Both the position numbers and the translations under genes were made by a program. A model generated the notes under the pieces. It saw only the letters and a list, made by a program, of their open reading frames with translations. It did no database searches and was not told where the DNA came from. 64,000 bases of DNA from Paraburkholderia rhynchosiae (GTDB taxonomy: Bacteria > Pseudomonadota > Gammaproteobacteria > Burkholderiales > Burkholderiaceae), in NCBI RefSeq assembly GCF_002879865.1, contig NZ_PNXY01000011.1, forward strand, positions 167,118 to 231,117, written 5' to 3'. Shown in pieces: positions 25,386 to 34,153 of this stretch. Within the stretch, counting starts at the first letter, position 1. Every line of letters begins with the position of its first letter.

Positions 25386-26597
25386 TCACAGTCCAAACAA
25401 AGCCTTGGCGATAATGTTCCGCTGAATTTCTGCCGTGCCGCCGTAGATCGTGCATGCGCGTCGGTAGAACACTTCGGCCGCGAGACCCGGCGCGTAATCC
25501 GGTCCCACGAAGGTCTGGCCGCGGAGCGCGTGATCTTCGTTCGGATCGCCATAAAATACAGCGCCGTAGTCGCCAATCACTTCGAGCAGCATTTCAGTGA
25601 GCTTCTGATGCAACTCGGAACCTCGGACCTTGAGCATCGAGCCGATGGCCATGCCACCACTGCGCTCGTCCAATCCTTGATGCAAGATCTTCTGCACGGC
25701 CATGTCGATGGCGAGCACTTCGAGTTCGTATTGGGCAAGTCTTGCCGCAAACGTCGCATCTTCGATCAAGGGCGTATTGCCGGCACGTTCCTTCATCGCG
25801 TAGTGACGAATCTTGCGCAGATAGCGTTTTAGCGCCGGGGCTTCCGCACCAAGGAACGCTCGCTCGTTGAACAGAAGAAATTTTGTATAGCCCCAGCCCT
25901 TGTTTTCCTCGCCGATCAGATTTTCGACCGGCACGCGAACATTGTCGTAAAACACTTCGGCGAGATGGTTGCAACCGTCGAGCGTCGCAATCGGCCGCAC
26001 GGTCACGCCCGGCGACTTCATGTCCAGCAGGAGAAAAGAAATGCCCTTTTGTGGCTTGGCTTGCGAATCGGTCCGGACAAGCACGAAGTTCCACTGTCCA
26101 TAACTTCCGAAGCTGGTCCAGATTTTCTGGCCGTTTACGACGTAATGGTCGCCGTCGCGGACCGCCGTCGTACGCAGCGAGGCGAGATCGGAACCCGCTC
26201 CGGGCTCGGAGAAGCCCTGAGCCCAGAACACTTCACCACGCTGAATAGGCGGCAGAAAGCGGCGCTTCTGCTCGTCGTTGCCGAATTCACAAATCACCGG
26301 CCCCACGAGCGACACTCCCGCCTGATTTTGCGCGGGTGCGCCCGCCAGGTAGCATTCCTCTTCAAAGATATAGCGTTGCGCCGCAGTCCATCCCGTTCCT
26401 CCGAGTTCGGCCGGCCAATGCGGCACGGACCAGCCGCGTGCTTCGTGCAGAATACGCGTCCAGCGCAACGCGTCGTCGTCGCCGGCGAGAAATCCTTGCT
26501 GACCGCGCCAGGCGAGATCAGAAGGCAGATGCGCCTTGAGGAACTTCTGCACCTCTTTGCGGAAGGCTTTGTCCGCGGAATCGACATGAAAATCCAT
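25386..26597 (-). CDS. Acyl-CoA dehydrogenase, larger partner
   Basis: 403 residues. GFSEPGAGSDLASLRT (FAD and substrate region), GQKIWTSFG, and the C-terminal YGGTAEIQRNIIAKALFGL are the usual acyl-CoA dehydrogenase landmarks. It introduces a 2,3-double bond into an acyl-CoA and passes electrons to ETF. PimC-like proteins and related large-chain or ring-compound dehydrogenases have this length and pattern. AAGGAAGCC upstream is a good ribosome binding site. It starts 23 bases after the CoA ligase, consistent with one operon. Confidence 0.92.
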   Translation of the reverse strand: MDFHVDSADKAFRKEVQKFLKAHLPSDLAWRGQQGFLAGDDDALRWTRILHEARGWSVPHWPAELGGTGWTAAQRYIFEEECYLAGAPAQNQAGVSLVGPVICEFGNDEQKRRFLPPIQRGEVFWAQGFSEPGAGSDLASLRTTAVRDGDHYVVNGQKIWTSFGSYGQWNFVLVRTDSQAKPQKGISFLLLDMKSPGVTVRPIATLDGCNHLAEVFYDNVRVPVENLIGEENKGWGYTKFLLFNERAFLGAEAPALKRYLRKIRHYAMKERAGNTPLIEDATFAARLAQYELEVLAIDMAVQKILHQGLDERSGGMAIGSMLKVRGSELHQKLTEMLLEVIGDYGAVFYGDPNEDHALRGQTFVGPDYAPGLAAEVFYRRACTIYGGTAEIQRNIIAKALFGL

Positions 26598-26620
26598 CGG
26601 GTGGCTTCCTTGTTTTCAAT

Positions 26621-28546
26621 TCATCGGATCGGGCTGGAAGCTTTGGTAAGAGAGCCTCTTTGGGCAACCAGCGTGCGGCGCGTGGGAACCGCTTCGTACA
26701 GTTCTGCGACCACATCGCGTCTTCGCGCGAGAACGTTGGCCTGACTGATGGCGCCCTTCGCGCTCAATTCGCCGTTGTCCAGCGTCGGTTGCGCGCTTTC
26801 CAGTACGATCCGCTCGATCCGGCTCGAACTCCCGCCGGAGCGCGTGGCCAGCAGATCGAGCCCGCGCTGGAAGTGTTCGCGCACGCCGGCGCTGGCCAGG
26901 ATCTGTTCAGCGTCGGGCGTGGACTCAAGCAGGTCGCCGCACAATGCCCGGCACGCTTGCAGATCAGGAAAAACCAGCGCAGCAAGAAATCCCTGATCAT
27001 GACCGGCGATGACTACGTCGCGCGCATACGGCGAAAATGCGTTCAATGCGGCGAGTCGCAGTTCAGCCACATTGACCCATGTACCCGAGGACAATTTGAA
27101 GTTCTCGGCGAGGCGGCCATCGAATCGCAAGCCGAGTTCACGACGCTCCGGATCGATGAATGCACCGGCATCGCCGGAGCAGAAATAGCCCTCTTCGTCG
27201 AAAGACGCGCGCGTGCGCTCCGGGTCCTTCCAATAGCCGGGCGTCACGCAGTCGCCCGCATAACGAATTTCCAGCTTCTCTCCAACCGGCACGACCTTGA
27301 CCTTCACGCCGGGTACCGGCAGCCCGGCAATGGCTTGCCGTCGCGGATCCCACGCCGCCGACATCGGCGTCGGTCCGGCTTCGGTGCCGCCGAGCCCGGA
27401 CATGATCAACACGCGCTGTCCGATCGTCTTGACCGCGAGTTCGTCGAGTGCTGCCCAGATGTATTCAGGCAGACTCGCGCCGCCGTAGTAGATCAGTGCC
27501 AGCTTGCTGAAGAAGTTCTCGCGTAGCGCGTCGTCCGAGCGTAGATGCGGAATCAGCGCTGCCAGTCCTTGAGGCGTATTCAGGTAAATGACCGGCGCGA
27601 TTTCGCGCAACGCATCCAATGTCGGACCGATCTGCTCAGGCGTGGGCTTACCCGGATCCAGGTAATACGTCCCTCCGCCATAGAGCACCATGCCGAAGTT
27701 ATGTGTTCCGCCAAATGTGTGATGCCACGGGAGCCAGTCCACCAGCACCGGCGGTGCGTCCTGAAGAAAGGCGAAAGTCTGCGCGACCTGTTGCCGGTTA
27801 CTGCACAGCATCCGCTGCGAGTAAATCACTCCCTTCGGCGCGCCGGTCGTGCCGGACGTAAACATGATCTTGCCGATCGTATCGGGACCGACTTTATCGA
27901 ACGCCTGATCGACCGCGGCGGTGACCGGCGTGTCAAGCCAGTCGAAAAACCACGAGGCCGTGCGCCCTTCCGGCAACTTCCCGCTCACCACACATTCGAC
28001 ATCGCCGAACACGTCGCGCAGCGCTCGACCGTAAAGCTCGCCGTCATCCGCGAACACGAGCCCTGGCGTGCACACTGACGCCAGACGTTTCAACTTCGCG
28101 AAGTCCTCGGACAGCAACGAATACGCAGACGTAACCGGAACATACGGGACGCCGACGTGCAACGCCGCAAGCGCCAGCAGCGCATGCTCAAAGCTGCGGT
28201 CTGAAAGGATCATCAGCGGCCGCGCGGGCGACAGCCCTCGGGCAAGCATCGCCTCGCCTAGCGCACGCGCGCCGTCGAGCGCTTGCCGATACGTCAAATG
28301 CTCCCAACTGGCGCCATCGGCCGTTCGCCGTGCGAGCAACGGCTGATCTGGTGCGACCGCGGCCCACTTCACGAGACACTCAGTAAGCCGCGCGGGGTAG
28401 GAGTCCAGCGGTTCTTCAAGCTCATAGACGACGCTGCCGTCAGGGCGCTCTTCAACAGTGGCCTTTACACCGCCAAGCCGCAGCGGCCGAAACGGCACAT
28501 CCATCAAAGGGTCGTGCGAAAGCGGACCTGCGTTCATCTCCGTCAT
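26621..28546 (-). CDS. Feruloyl-CoA-synthase-like acyl-CoA ligase
   Basis: 641 residues, ANL superfamily. The AMP-binding motif is MFTSGTTGAPKGVIYSQ, with GLGGTEAGPTP and YFCSGDAGAF (Asp of the adenylate site) further on. The length, the FRPLRLGG start and the WLPWHHTFGGTHNFG block match the feruloyl-CoA synthase group rather than short FadD-type ligases. It would activate a carboxylic acid, perhaps an aryl-propenoic or long side-chain acid, for the dehydrogenase/hydratase/thiolase steps encoded around it. No vanillin dehydrogenase or feruloyl-CoA hydratase-lyase gene pair is seen, so a true ferulate pathway is unproven. It is the first gene of the operon, divergent from the thiolase. Confidence 0.88.
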   Translation of the reverse strand: MTEMNAGPLSHDPLMDVPFRPLRLGGVKATVEERPDGSVVYELEEPLDSYPARLTECLVKWAAVAPDQPLLARRTADGASWEHLTYRQALDGARALGEAMLARGLSPARPLMILSDRSFEHALLALAALHVGVPYVPVTSAYSLLSEDFAKLKRLASVCTPGLVFADDGELYGRALRDVFGDVECVVSGKLPEGRTASWFFDWLDTPVTAAVDQAFDKVGPDTIGKIMFTSGTTGAPKGVIYSQRMLCSNRQQVAQTFAFLQDAPPVLVDWLPWHHTFGGTHNFGMVLYGGGTYYLDPGKPTPEQIGPTLDALREIAPVIYLNTPQGLAALIPHLRSDDALRENFFSKLALIYYGGASLPEYIWAALDELAVKTIGQRVLIMSGLGGTEAGPTPMSAAWDPRRQAIAGLPVPGVKVKVVPVGEKLEIRYAGDCVTPGYWKDPERTRASFDEEGYFCSGDAGAFIDPERRELGLRFDGRLAENFKLSSGTWVNVAELRLAALNAFSPYARDVVIAGHDQGFLAALVFPDLQACRALCGDLLESTPDAEQILASAGVREHFQRGLDLLATRSGGSSSRIERIVLESAQPTLDNGELSAKGAISQANVLARRRDVVAELYEAVPTRRTLVAQRGSLTKASSPIR

Positions 28547-28895
28547 CCTGTCGTTAGCTTTTTCCGTTCATCGATCTGCCACTTTGAACGCCTTTACCGA
28601 CCATCGCCCGCAGCAGTCAACATGAACCAATAAATGAACAACGATCGAAAACAGGAACAAGCGTATCGTGAAATTGCGTAGGCGTCTATCCAGCATCACC
28701 CGATGTAAAGCTATGCCAGCGCGGCGCGCGAAGCATCCGCCGATCACACGAGCGCGCGTGCGCTGGTCGGCAAATGTCCTGGCGGCGCGGTCGTGAACCG
28801 ACCATGGACATTCACGCAAATTTGAGCTACTTTATGAACAGCGTTCTACATTTCAAACGCTAGTCAAACAGTATCAGCTTGTTCGGGAGAGCGGA
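28547..28895. promoter_or_regulatory. Divergent promoter region CoA ligase / thiolase with ATGAAC sites
   Basis: 349 bases without a gene. Two similar sites lie exactly 200 bases apart: TTTATGAACAGCGTTCTA at 28831-28848 and TAAATGAACAACGATCGA at 28631-28648. The first contains GAAC-N3-GTTC. A further inverted repeat, AGCGTT-N10-AACGCT (28840-28861), overlaps it. The same half-site recurs before the nitronate monooxygenase and SDR genes, so these are candidate operators of one regulator. Confidence 0.5.
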
Positions 28896-30077
28896 ATGGA
28901 GAGAGAAGTCGTAGTTGCCAGCAGCGTTCGCACTGCAATTGGCGATTTCGGAGGCGCGCTTGCCTCCGTCTCGCCAACGCAGCTTGGTGCGACAGTTGTC
29001 CGGGAAGTCCTGTCGCGAGTGCAGTTGCAAGGCGATGCAGTCGGACACGTCGTGTTCGGCAACGTCATCCACACTGAGCCGAAAGATATGTATCTGGCCC
29101 GCGTCGCTGCGATGGAAGGCGGCGTCAGTACAGATGCGCCGGCGCTCACGCTGAACCGCTTATGCGGCTCGGGTCTGCAGGCCATCATTTCGGCAGCGCA
29201 GGCAATCTGGCTTGGCGACGCCGACATCGCGATTGGCGGCGGTGCCGAGAATATGACGCGCGCGGCCTATCTGGCCACGGGCGCACGCTGGGGCGCGCGA
29301 ATGGGCGACATCCGGCTGACCGACATGATGGTGGGTGCGTTGACCGATCCCTTCAGCGCCTGCCACATGGGCGTGACTGCTGAAAACGTCGCGGCGAAAT
29401 ACGGCATCTCGCGTGAGGACCAGGATGCGCTGGCGGTGGAATCGCATCGTCGGGCAGGACGCGCGGTCGAAGAAGGCCATTTCAAGGAACAAATCGTTCC
29501 GGTCGCGGTGCATAGCAAAAAGGGCGCGACGATGTTCGAACTGGACGAACATGTCCGTCCCACCACGACAGTCGATGAACTGGCCAAGTTGCGCCCGGCG
29601 TTTCAGAAAGACGGCACCGTGACAGCCGGCAATGCCTCGGGCCTGAACGACGGCGCGGCGGCCGTACTTCTCATGGAGCGCCGCGAGGCCGAAACGAGAG
29701 GTATCCGGCCATTGGCACGGCTGGTTGCCTATGCTCATGCCGGCGTTGACCCACAATACATGGGTATGGGCCCTGTTCCCGCGACCCGAAAGGCACTGCA
29801 AAGGGCTGGCCTCACCGTTGCGGACCTCGATGTCATTGAGGCTAACGAAGCGTTCGCTGCCCAGGCCTGCGCCGTGGGGAAAGAACTGCAGTTCAATGCA
29901 GCGCGTGTCAACCCGAATGGCTCCGGCATATCACTCGGGCATCCGATTGGCGCGACTGGCGCGATCATCACGGTCAAGGCTCTCTATGAACTGCAACGGA
30001 TAGGCGGCCGATATGCGCTCGTCACGATGTGCATTGGTGGCGGTCAAGGGATCGCAGCCATCTTCGAGCGCATCTGA
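28896..30077 (+). CDS. bktB: Acetyl-CoA acyltransferase (BktB-type thiolase)
   Basis: 393 residues. The nucleophilic Cys is in LNRLCGSGLQ (about residue 90), the His is in GHPIGATGA, and the second Cys is in CIGGGQG. The sequence resembles the beta-ketothiolase group (BktB/PhaA) strongly. It cleaves 3-ketoacyl-CoA with CoA, or condenses two acyl-CoAs. It is divergent from the ligase-dehydrogenase-hydratase operon and would complete that beta-oxidation-like path by thiolysis. No 3-hydroxyacyl-CoA dehydrogenase is obvious next door, although the SDR at 34.2-34.9 kb is a possible candidate. Confidence 0.92.
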   Translation: MEREVVVASSVRTAIGDFGGALASVSPTQLGATVVREVLSRVQLQGDAVGHVVFGNVIHTEPKDMYLARVAAMEGGVSTDAPALTLNRLCGSGLQAIISAAQAIWLGDADIAIGGGAENMTRAAYLATGARWGARMGDIRLTDMMVGALTDPFSACHMGVTAENVAAKYGISREDQDALAVESHRRAGRAVEEGHFKEQIVPVAVHSKKGATMFELDEHVRPTTTVDELAKLRPAFQKDGTVTAGNASGLNDGAAAVLLMERREAETRGIRPLARLVAYAHAGVDPQYMGMGPVPATRKALQRAGLTVADLDVIEANEAFAAQACAVGKELQFNAARVNPNGSGISLGHPIGATGAIITVKALYELQRIGGRYALVTMCIGGGQGIAAIFERI

Positions 30078-30231
30078 TCGCAGCTCGCAGCAGGCTGGCT
30101 GGACTCGCCCATGCTGGGCACATGAAGGAAGTCGCCTTCTCAGCAATTGACGACAACTTCCGTTGGAAATCGATCCAGTTAAAAGCAAGGGGCGGAGTCA
30201 ACCGCCCTCGCTTCATCAATGCCCACACAAA

Positions 30232-30624
30232 CTACTCCTGAACGGTGGCAACCTTCTCGCCCAATACGTCCTTGCAGGCTTTTAACGCGATGCTGACGGC
30301 CGGAAAGCCCACATACGGAATCGCATGCAGGACGACCTCTTCCAGTTCCTTCTCGGTCAGACCATTCGCTAGCCCGATGCGGACATGATTACTGAATTCC
30401 CACGGCGTGCGCTGTGCGATCAGCATGCCCAGCGTCACGAGACTTCTCGAACGGCGATCGAGGCCCGGGCGCGCCCATGCGTCGCCAAACGCGTTCTCAA
30501 GGGCGAGTGAAGCCGCATCTGCACCAAACCCGCCGGATGCCGCCGCTGCGTCCATTGCGCCCAGAAACTCTTCGCCCAACATCTCGCGAACAACCTGACG
30601 TCCCTTCTCACGACTTTCTGACAC
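30232..30624 (-). CDS. Carboxymuconolactone decarboxylase family protein
   Basis: 130 residues with the CMD/AhpD-like helical pattern: RSLVTLGMLIAQRTPWEFSNHVRIGLANGLTEKELEEVVLHAIPYVGFPA. The CxxC of AhpD peroxidases is absent, so it is the gamma-carboxymuconolactone decarboxylase type. Whether it acts on 4-carboxymuconolactone or a related lactone cannot be read from the sequence. It lies 42 bases after the nitronate monooxygenase gene on the same strand, probably in one transcript. Confidence 0.88.
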   Translation of the reverse strand: MSESREKGRQVVREMLGEEFLGAMDAAAASGGFGADAASLALENAFGDAWARPGLDRRSRSLVTLGMLIAQRTPWEFSNHVRIGLANGLTEKELEEVVLHAIPYVGFPAVSIALKACKDVLGEKVATVQE

Positions 30625-30666
30625 GGTCTGCTCCTTTCGTCATAGACAGTTGTACTCAATTGCCAT

Positions 30667-31668
30667 TCAAGGCACGCAGGCTGTTTCGTTTCCTGCCTTA
30701 TCCATCATCGTTGCCAGCCTTCGGTGAATCAGTTCGCGCGCCTCTGCGACCATGCGGCTCACCAGCTCGTCGCAGGTGGGGATATCGTGAATCAGGCCAA
30801 TCGCAAGGCCTGCGGGAAACGTACCGTCGTCGGTATCACCGGTTTCGTAAATGCGCTTTCCACGTTCTCCGCTCACGAGCGGCTTCAGGTCCGCAAATGT
30901 CGTTCCCTCCTGGCGCTCCAGATCGAGTACTTGCTCCGCCACGGCATTACGAAAAATACGCGACGTATTCTTGAGCGTACGAAAAATCAGCGCGGTATTT
31001 CGCTCGTCATGTTCGAGCAATTGGCGTTTGACGTTTTCATGGATGGGCGCTTCACGCGTTGCCATAAAGCGTGTGCCCATATTGATGCCGTCAGCGCCGA
31101 GCGCGAGCGCCGCGACCATGCCGCGCGCGTCGGCAATGCCACCCGATGCCAGCATTGGGACACGCAATTGCGCGGCGGCAGCCGGTACCAAAACGAGATT
31201 GGGCACGTCGTCTTCGCCCGGGTGGCCCGCACATTCGAACCCGTCGACACTGACCGCGTCGCAGCCAATCGCCTCTGCTTTCAATGCATGACGTACCGAC
31301 GTGCACTTGTGAATCACCTTGATACCCGCCGCCTTGAACGCAGGCAGATATGGCTCAGGATTGCGCCCCGCGGTTTCCACAATCTTGACACCGCTCCCGA
31401 CAATAACCTGCACGTATTCGTCGTAAGGAACCGGCTTGATCGTAGGCAAAATGGTCAGGTTCACGGCAAACGGTTCGCTCGTCATCGACCTGACGCGATC
31501 GATTTCAACGCCCAACGCTTCGGGCGTGGGCTGCGTCAATGCGGTAATGGTGCCAAGCGCGCCGGCATTGGACACCGCTGCGGCCAGCTCCGCACGCCCC
31601 ACCCACATCATGCCTCCTTGCACAATGGGATAGCGGATGCCCAGTAACTCGGTGATGCGTGTCTTCAT
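30667..31668 (-). CDS. Nitronate monooxygenase / 2-nitropropane dioxygenase family
   Basis: 333 residues, FMN-dependent TIM barrel. Landmarks are YPIVQGGMMWVG at the start, a central DAVSVDGFECAGHPGE (the HxG/GHP region) and the phosphate-binding ASGGIADARGMVAALALGADGINMGTRF. Family members oxidise nitronates, and some act as enoyl reductases (FabK-like) or as trans-enoyl-type enzymes in catabolic operons; the exact reaction is open. It heads a two-gene transcript with the CMD-like gene. Confidence 0.88.
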   Translation of the reverse strand: MKTRITELLGIRYPIVQGGMMWVGRAELAAAVSNAGALGTITALTQPTPEALGVEIDRVRSMTSEPFAVNLTILPTIKPVPYDEYVQVIVGSGVKIVETAGRNPEPYLPAFKAAGIKVIHKCTSVRHALKAEAIGCDAVSVDGFECAGHPGEDDVPNLVLVPAAAAQLRVPMLASGGIADARGMVAALALGADGINMGTRFMATREAPIHENVKRQLLEHDERNTALIFRTLKNTSRIFRNAVAEQVLDLERQEGTTFADLKPLVSGERGKRIYETGDTDDGTFPAGLAIGLIHDIPTCDELVSRMVAEARELIHRRLATMMDKAGNETACVP

Positions 31669-31929
31669 TCTTTGACCTCCGTAGAGCGAAGCATTGCTCG
31701 CGCTGCAGCCCTAATCGCTTACAGGGAGTTGTCCCTTCCGCCATTCTGCTACGTTCTTATTTACGAACGATGTGCAATTATATACACTTTTATGCGTATA
31801 ACCAACATTCGCACAGTCAACACGCCGCCACGTTGGCGGCAAGACGTGATCCCGGTTTCGACCTTTCTCGTAGTGACGCATGGGTTAGATGGGAAAACGC
31901 AAAGCAGCGCATGGCTTTAAGGAGGCTAA
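31669..31929. promoter_or_regulatory. Divergent region nitronate monooxygenase / folE
   Basis: 261 bases. It contains TTTACGAACGATGTGCAA-like sequence at 31760-31777, a relative of the ATGAAC sites near the thiolase, and GTTC-N8-GAAC (31753-31768). In the folE leader, GCCGCCA-CGT-TGGCGGC (31824-31840) is a 7-bp hairpin with a 3-nt loop. Confidence 0.45.
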
Positions 31930-32562
31930 GTGAATCAGCGCGATAGCAACGACAATCTATCTATCAGAGAACGTCCCACTAAAGCAGAGGCGGAAGAGGC
32001 GGTTCGAACGCTGATCCGATGGGCGGGAGACGATCCGCTTCGTGAAGGACTCATAGAGACGCCGGCCAGAGTTGCGCGCGCTTATACCGAGTTCTTTTCT
32101 GGCTATGTGTCCGACCCGATGCAGATTCTTGCTACCACCTTTTCTGAGGTGGATGGCTACGACGAAATGGTTGTGCTAAAGGACATTCGCTTCGAGAGTT
32201 ATTGTGAGCATCACATGGTGCCGATCATCGGCCGTGCTCATGTTGCCTATCTGCCCGATCATCGCGTGGTGGGCATTTCGAAGCTGGCGCGACTCGTCGA
32301 CACGTACGCAAAGCGGCTGCAGATTCAGGAGAAGATGACTGTGCAGATCGCCGACGCATTGAATACGGTACTGCAGCCTAAAGGCGTCGGAGTCATTCTG
32401 GAAGCGGCACATCAGTGCATGAGCACGCGCGGCGTGCACAAACCTGGAACGTCATTGGTCACGAGCAGAATGCTCGGCTCATTCCGGGACGACCCATCTA
32501 CCCGTCGGGAATTCCTGTCGATTATCGGCAACGGTGCGATCGGGCAGTTACCTAATACCTGA
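31930..32562 (+). CDS. folE: GTP cyclohydrolase I
   Basis: 210 residues from a GTG start with AAGGAGG four bases upstream. The zinc-binding Cys-His and active-site block is SYCEHHMVPIIGRAHVAYLP; the second Cys is in AHQCMSTRGVHKPG. It converts GTP to 7,8-dihydroneopterin triphosphate, the first step of tetrahydrofolate and tetrahydrobiopterin synthesis. It stands alone among catabolic genes with no other folate gene nearby. It may be a second copy in the genome, for example to supply pterin to an aromatic hydroxylase; that is speculation. Confidence 0.95.
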   Translation: MNQRDSNDNLSIRERPTKAEAEEAVRTLIRWAGDDPLREGLIETPARVARAYTEFFSGYVSDPMQILATTFSEVDGYDEMVVLKDIRFESYCEHHMVPIIGRAHVAYLPDHRVVGISKLARLVDTYAKRLQIQEKMTVQIADALNTVLQPKGVGVILEAAHQCMSTRGVHKPGTSLVTSRMLGSFRDDPSTRREFLSIIGNGAIGQLPNT

Positions 32563-32563
32563 A

Positions 32564-32599
32564 ATGACAAAGTCGACGGAACTGGGTCGACTTTGTCAT
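32564..32599 (+). other. Perfect 14-bp hairpin after folE
   Basis: ATGACAAAGTCGAC (32564-32577) and GTCGACTTTGTCAT (32586-32599) enclose an 8-nt loop, one base after the folE stop. No T tract follows on either strand. It may act as a terminator or mRNA stabiliser between the convergent folE and SnoaL-like genes. Confidence 0.8.
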
Positions 32600-32637
32600 G
32601 GGAGACGTGGCAGCAACCTGCATCGTCCGCATCCGCC

Positions 32638-33201
32638 CTATTGTTCCTTACTGAATTCTCGCAAGTGCTCCGGATCGCGCGCCTTCAAAGGCCGGTCAAA
32701 CGATATGTCGCTTCTGTCGCGCGTTCTATTGCCGTTACTCATCAACACCTCGCGCCACGCATCGGGCAAGTTGGCCGGAGTCGATTCGTTGACCGCCTCG
32801 GAAATGCATACCCGCGCAGCGATCGCCCACTTTCCGCCTCTCTTTTCAAAGCGGTCGATATACCGGCCAACCGCTAACGTGTCAGGCTTGGCCCGATTCT
32901 CGCCGAAAAAAAGCCAATACGTTTCGGTATGTGCGACGTCGCCCTGCAAATCGGCGCTGTGATTAAACACCATGTGATGATGCGATATCTGATGCTCGCC
33001 ATGGTAGTCGAACGCCCAACTGACGAATTCTTCAGGATCGCCGACGAAAGTACCGTGGTCGTCGATTGCGTCAGGATGATAGGCCGACAGCGTCAGTTCG
33101 CGGTCCATCCGGTCGACGCCCCGGCAATAGCGGTGTATGCAGTCAAGAATCGCCTGTCTATCAAGCAATTCCTCGAGACGCTTTTCCAGTTCTGGTCTCA
33201 T
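32638..33201 (-). CDS. SnoaL-like (NTF2-fold) protein
   Basis: 187 residues. The N-terminal part (LEELLDRQAILDCIHRYCRGVDRMD) and the central HHHMVFNHSADLQGDVAHTETYWLFF match the SnoaL_4 group of NTF2-fold proteins, which includes small dehydratases, isomerases and ring-hydroxylating small subunits. The Asp/His pair in the cavity (YHPDAIDDHG) is typical. The C-terminal 40 residues are polar and extra. It is the last gene of a three-gene minus-strand operon, 9 bases after the 101-residue membrane protein. Substrate unknown. Confidence 0.8.
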   Translation of the reverse strand: MRPELEKRLEELLDRQAILDCIHRYCRGVDRMDRELTLSAYHPDAIDDHGTFVGDPEEFVSWAFDYHGEHQISHHHMVFNHSADLQGDVAHTETYWLFFGENRAKPDTLAVGRYIDRFEKRGGKWAIAARVCISEAVNESTPANLPDAWREVLMSNGNRTRDRSDISFDRPLKARDPEHLREFSKEQ

Positions 33202-33210
33202 GTTCCCCGC

Positions 33211-33516
33211 TCAATTAAGAATGGCCACAAAGAATACGATCGCGCCGATCAATGCACCGAGGAAACAATAGCCCTCACTCTGCCCGTCCTCGCCCGCCTC
33301 GCGGCGTCGAGCAATGCAACTTACGACACCCAAGAACGCGGCGCCACCGAGCACGACGAAAATCATCACAATGTCGAAGATTGCCGAGAGGCCAAGTTCT
33401 TCCATTCGCCAATCCCGCACCAGGAAATACCCAGCCACCGCAATGATCGACAGCAGCAGGAGCGGAAGCATGATCCGGCGTTCGTCGCCGGAAAGTTTGT
33501 GCGCGATTCGACTCAT
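33211..33516 (-). CDS. Small three-helix membrane protein, unknown function
   Basis: 101 residues with three hydrophobic segments (about 15-33, 42-62 and 83-100). A basic loop with RRREAGEDGQSEG joins the second and third. I do not recognise a family. The ATG overlaps the stop of the upstream small gene (ATGA at 33516-33513), and the next gene starts 9 bases downstream, so it is embedded in a tight operon and is probably translated. Confidence 0.65.
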   Translation of the reverse strand: MSRIAHKLSGDERRIMLPLLLLSIIAVAGYFLVRDWRMEELGLSAIFDIVMIFVVLGGAAFLGVVSCIARRREAGEDGQSEGYCFLGALIGAIVFFVAILN

Positions 33517-33758
33517 GAACGCTCTCCCTTAGGTTTATCGGCTGGATGTAATGCGGCGCGATTCAGCAGACCGTGTGCTGGCCACAACGAATCGACCCTG
33601 CGAAGCAGCGTGATCCGTTGCGAAGGCGCTGCCGCGGCTTTGGCAGAAGCCGGCCCGCGCGCGTTCTCACGCGGGAGAGGTGCGTCCGCGCAAGAAGCTT
33701 CGGAACGAAGCGAATAGTCGGCGAGATCGCCGTTCAAATCGCTGTAGATGAGGTACAT
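33513..33758 (-). CDS. Small hypothetical protein, first gene of operon
   Basis: 81 residues from the ATG at 33758, preceded by GGAGACAAGCT; a GTG start 15 codons upstream has a poorer site. It begins MYLIYSDLNGDLADYS, then is Arg/Ala-rich and probably disordered. No family is recognised. Support comes from the good ribosome binding site and from the ATGA overlap with the following membrane-protein gene. Confidence 0.5.
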   Translation of the reverse strand: MYLIYSDLNGDLADYSLRSEASCADAPLPRENARGPASAKAAAAPSQRITLLRRVDSLWPAHGLLNRAALHPADKPKGERS

Positions 33759-34153
33759 AGCTTGTCTCCGATCGGCCGAGGCCTGATGGGTGCTCGTAGA
33801 CACCTCTTGCTGAACATCGTAGGCGAGGGCGTTCTGTTATGCAACTATCCGTTCAATTATCCGGATCGGTGTTTTCACTACCATCCGTTTTTTTCTGCCG
33901 GCGCAACATAGCGCGAAATTCCGGTGAATGTCCCCCGCAAAGCCAAGCGGCAAGGGAACTCTGCGTCGGTGGCCGACGCGAGAAACGCGCTGTCAATGCC
34001 GCGCTGCGGCGCGACTGCATAAAAAATCCCCGGCACCGAGCTATCGGCACCGGGGACAAAGGGACACCATGCATAGGCTTCGCATGCTGCTTACAACACG
34101 AGTGTTCGCCGCCCGGACTGCGGCGCATACGCGATCGACAATTTACGTATTCT
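33759..34153. other. Intergenic region without a supported gene
   Basis: About 395 bases. It holds the terminator of the SDR gene at 34021-34055 and must hold the promoter of the small operon to its left. Nothing else is recognised. Confidence 0.4.
34021..34055 (-). terminator. Rho-independent terminator after SDR gene
   Basis: On the minus strand CCCCGG...CCGGGG (34028-34033 with 34050-34055), with an inner CCG/CGG pair, is followed by ATTTTTT. It lies about 100 bases past the SDR stop. Confidence 0.8.
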
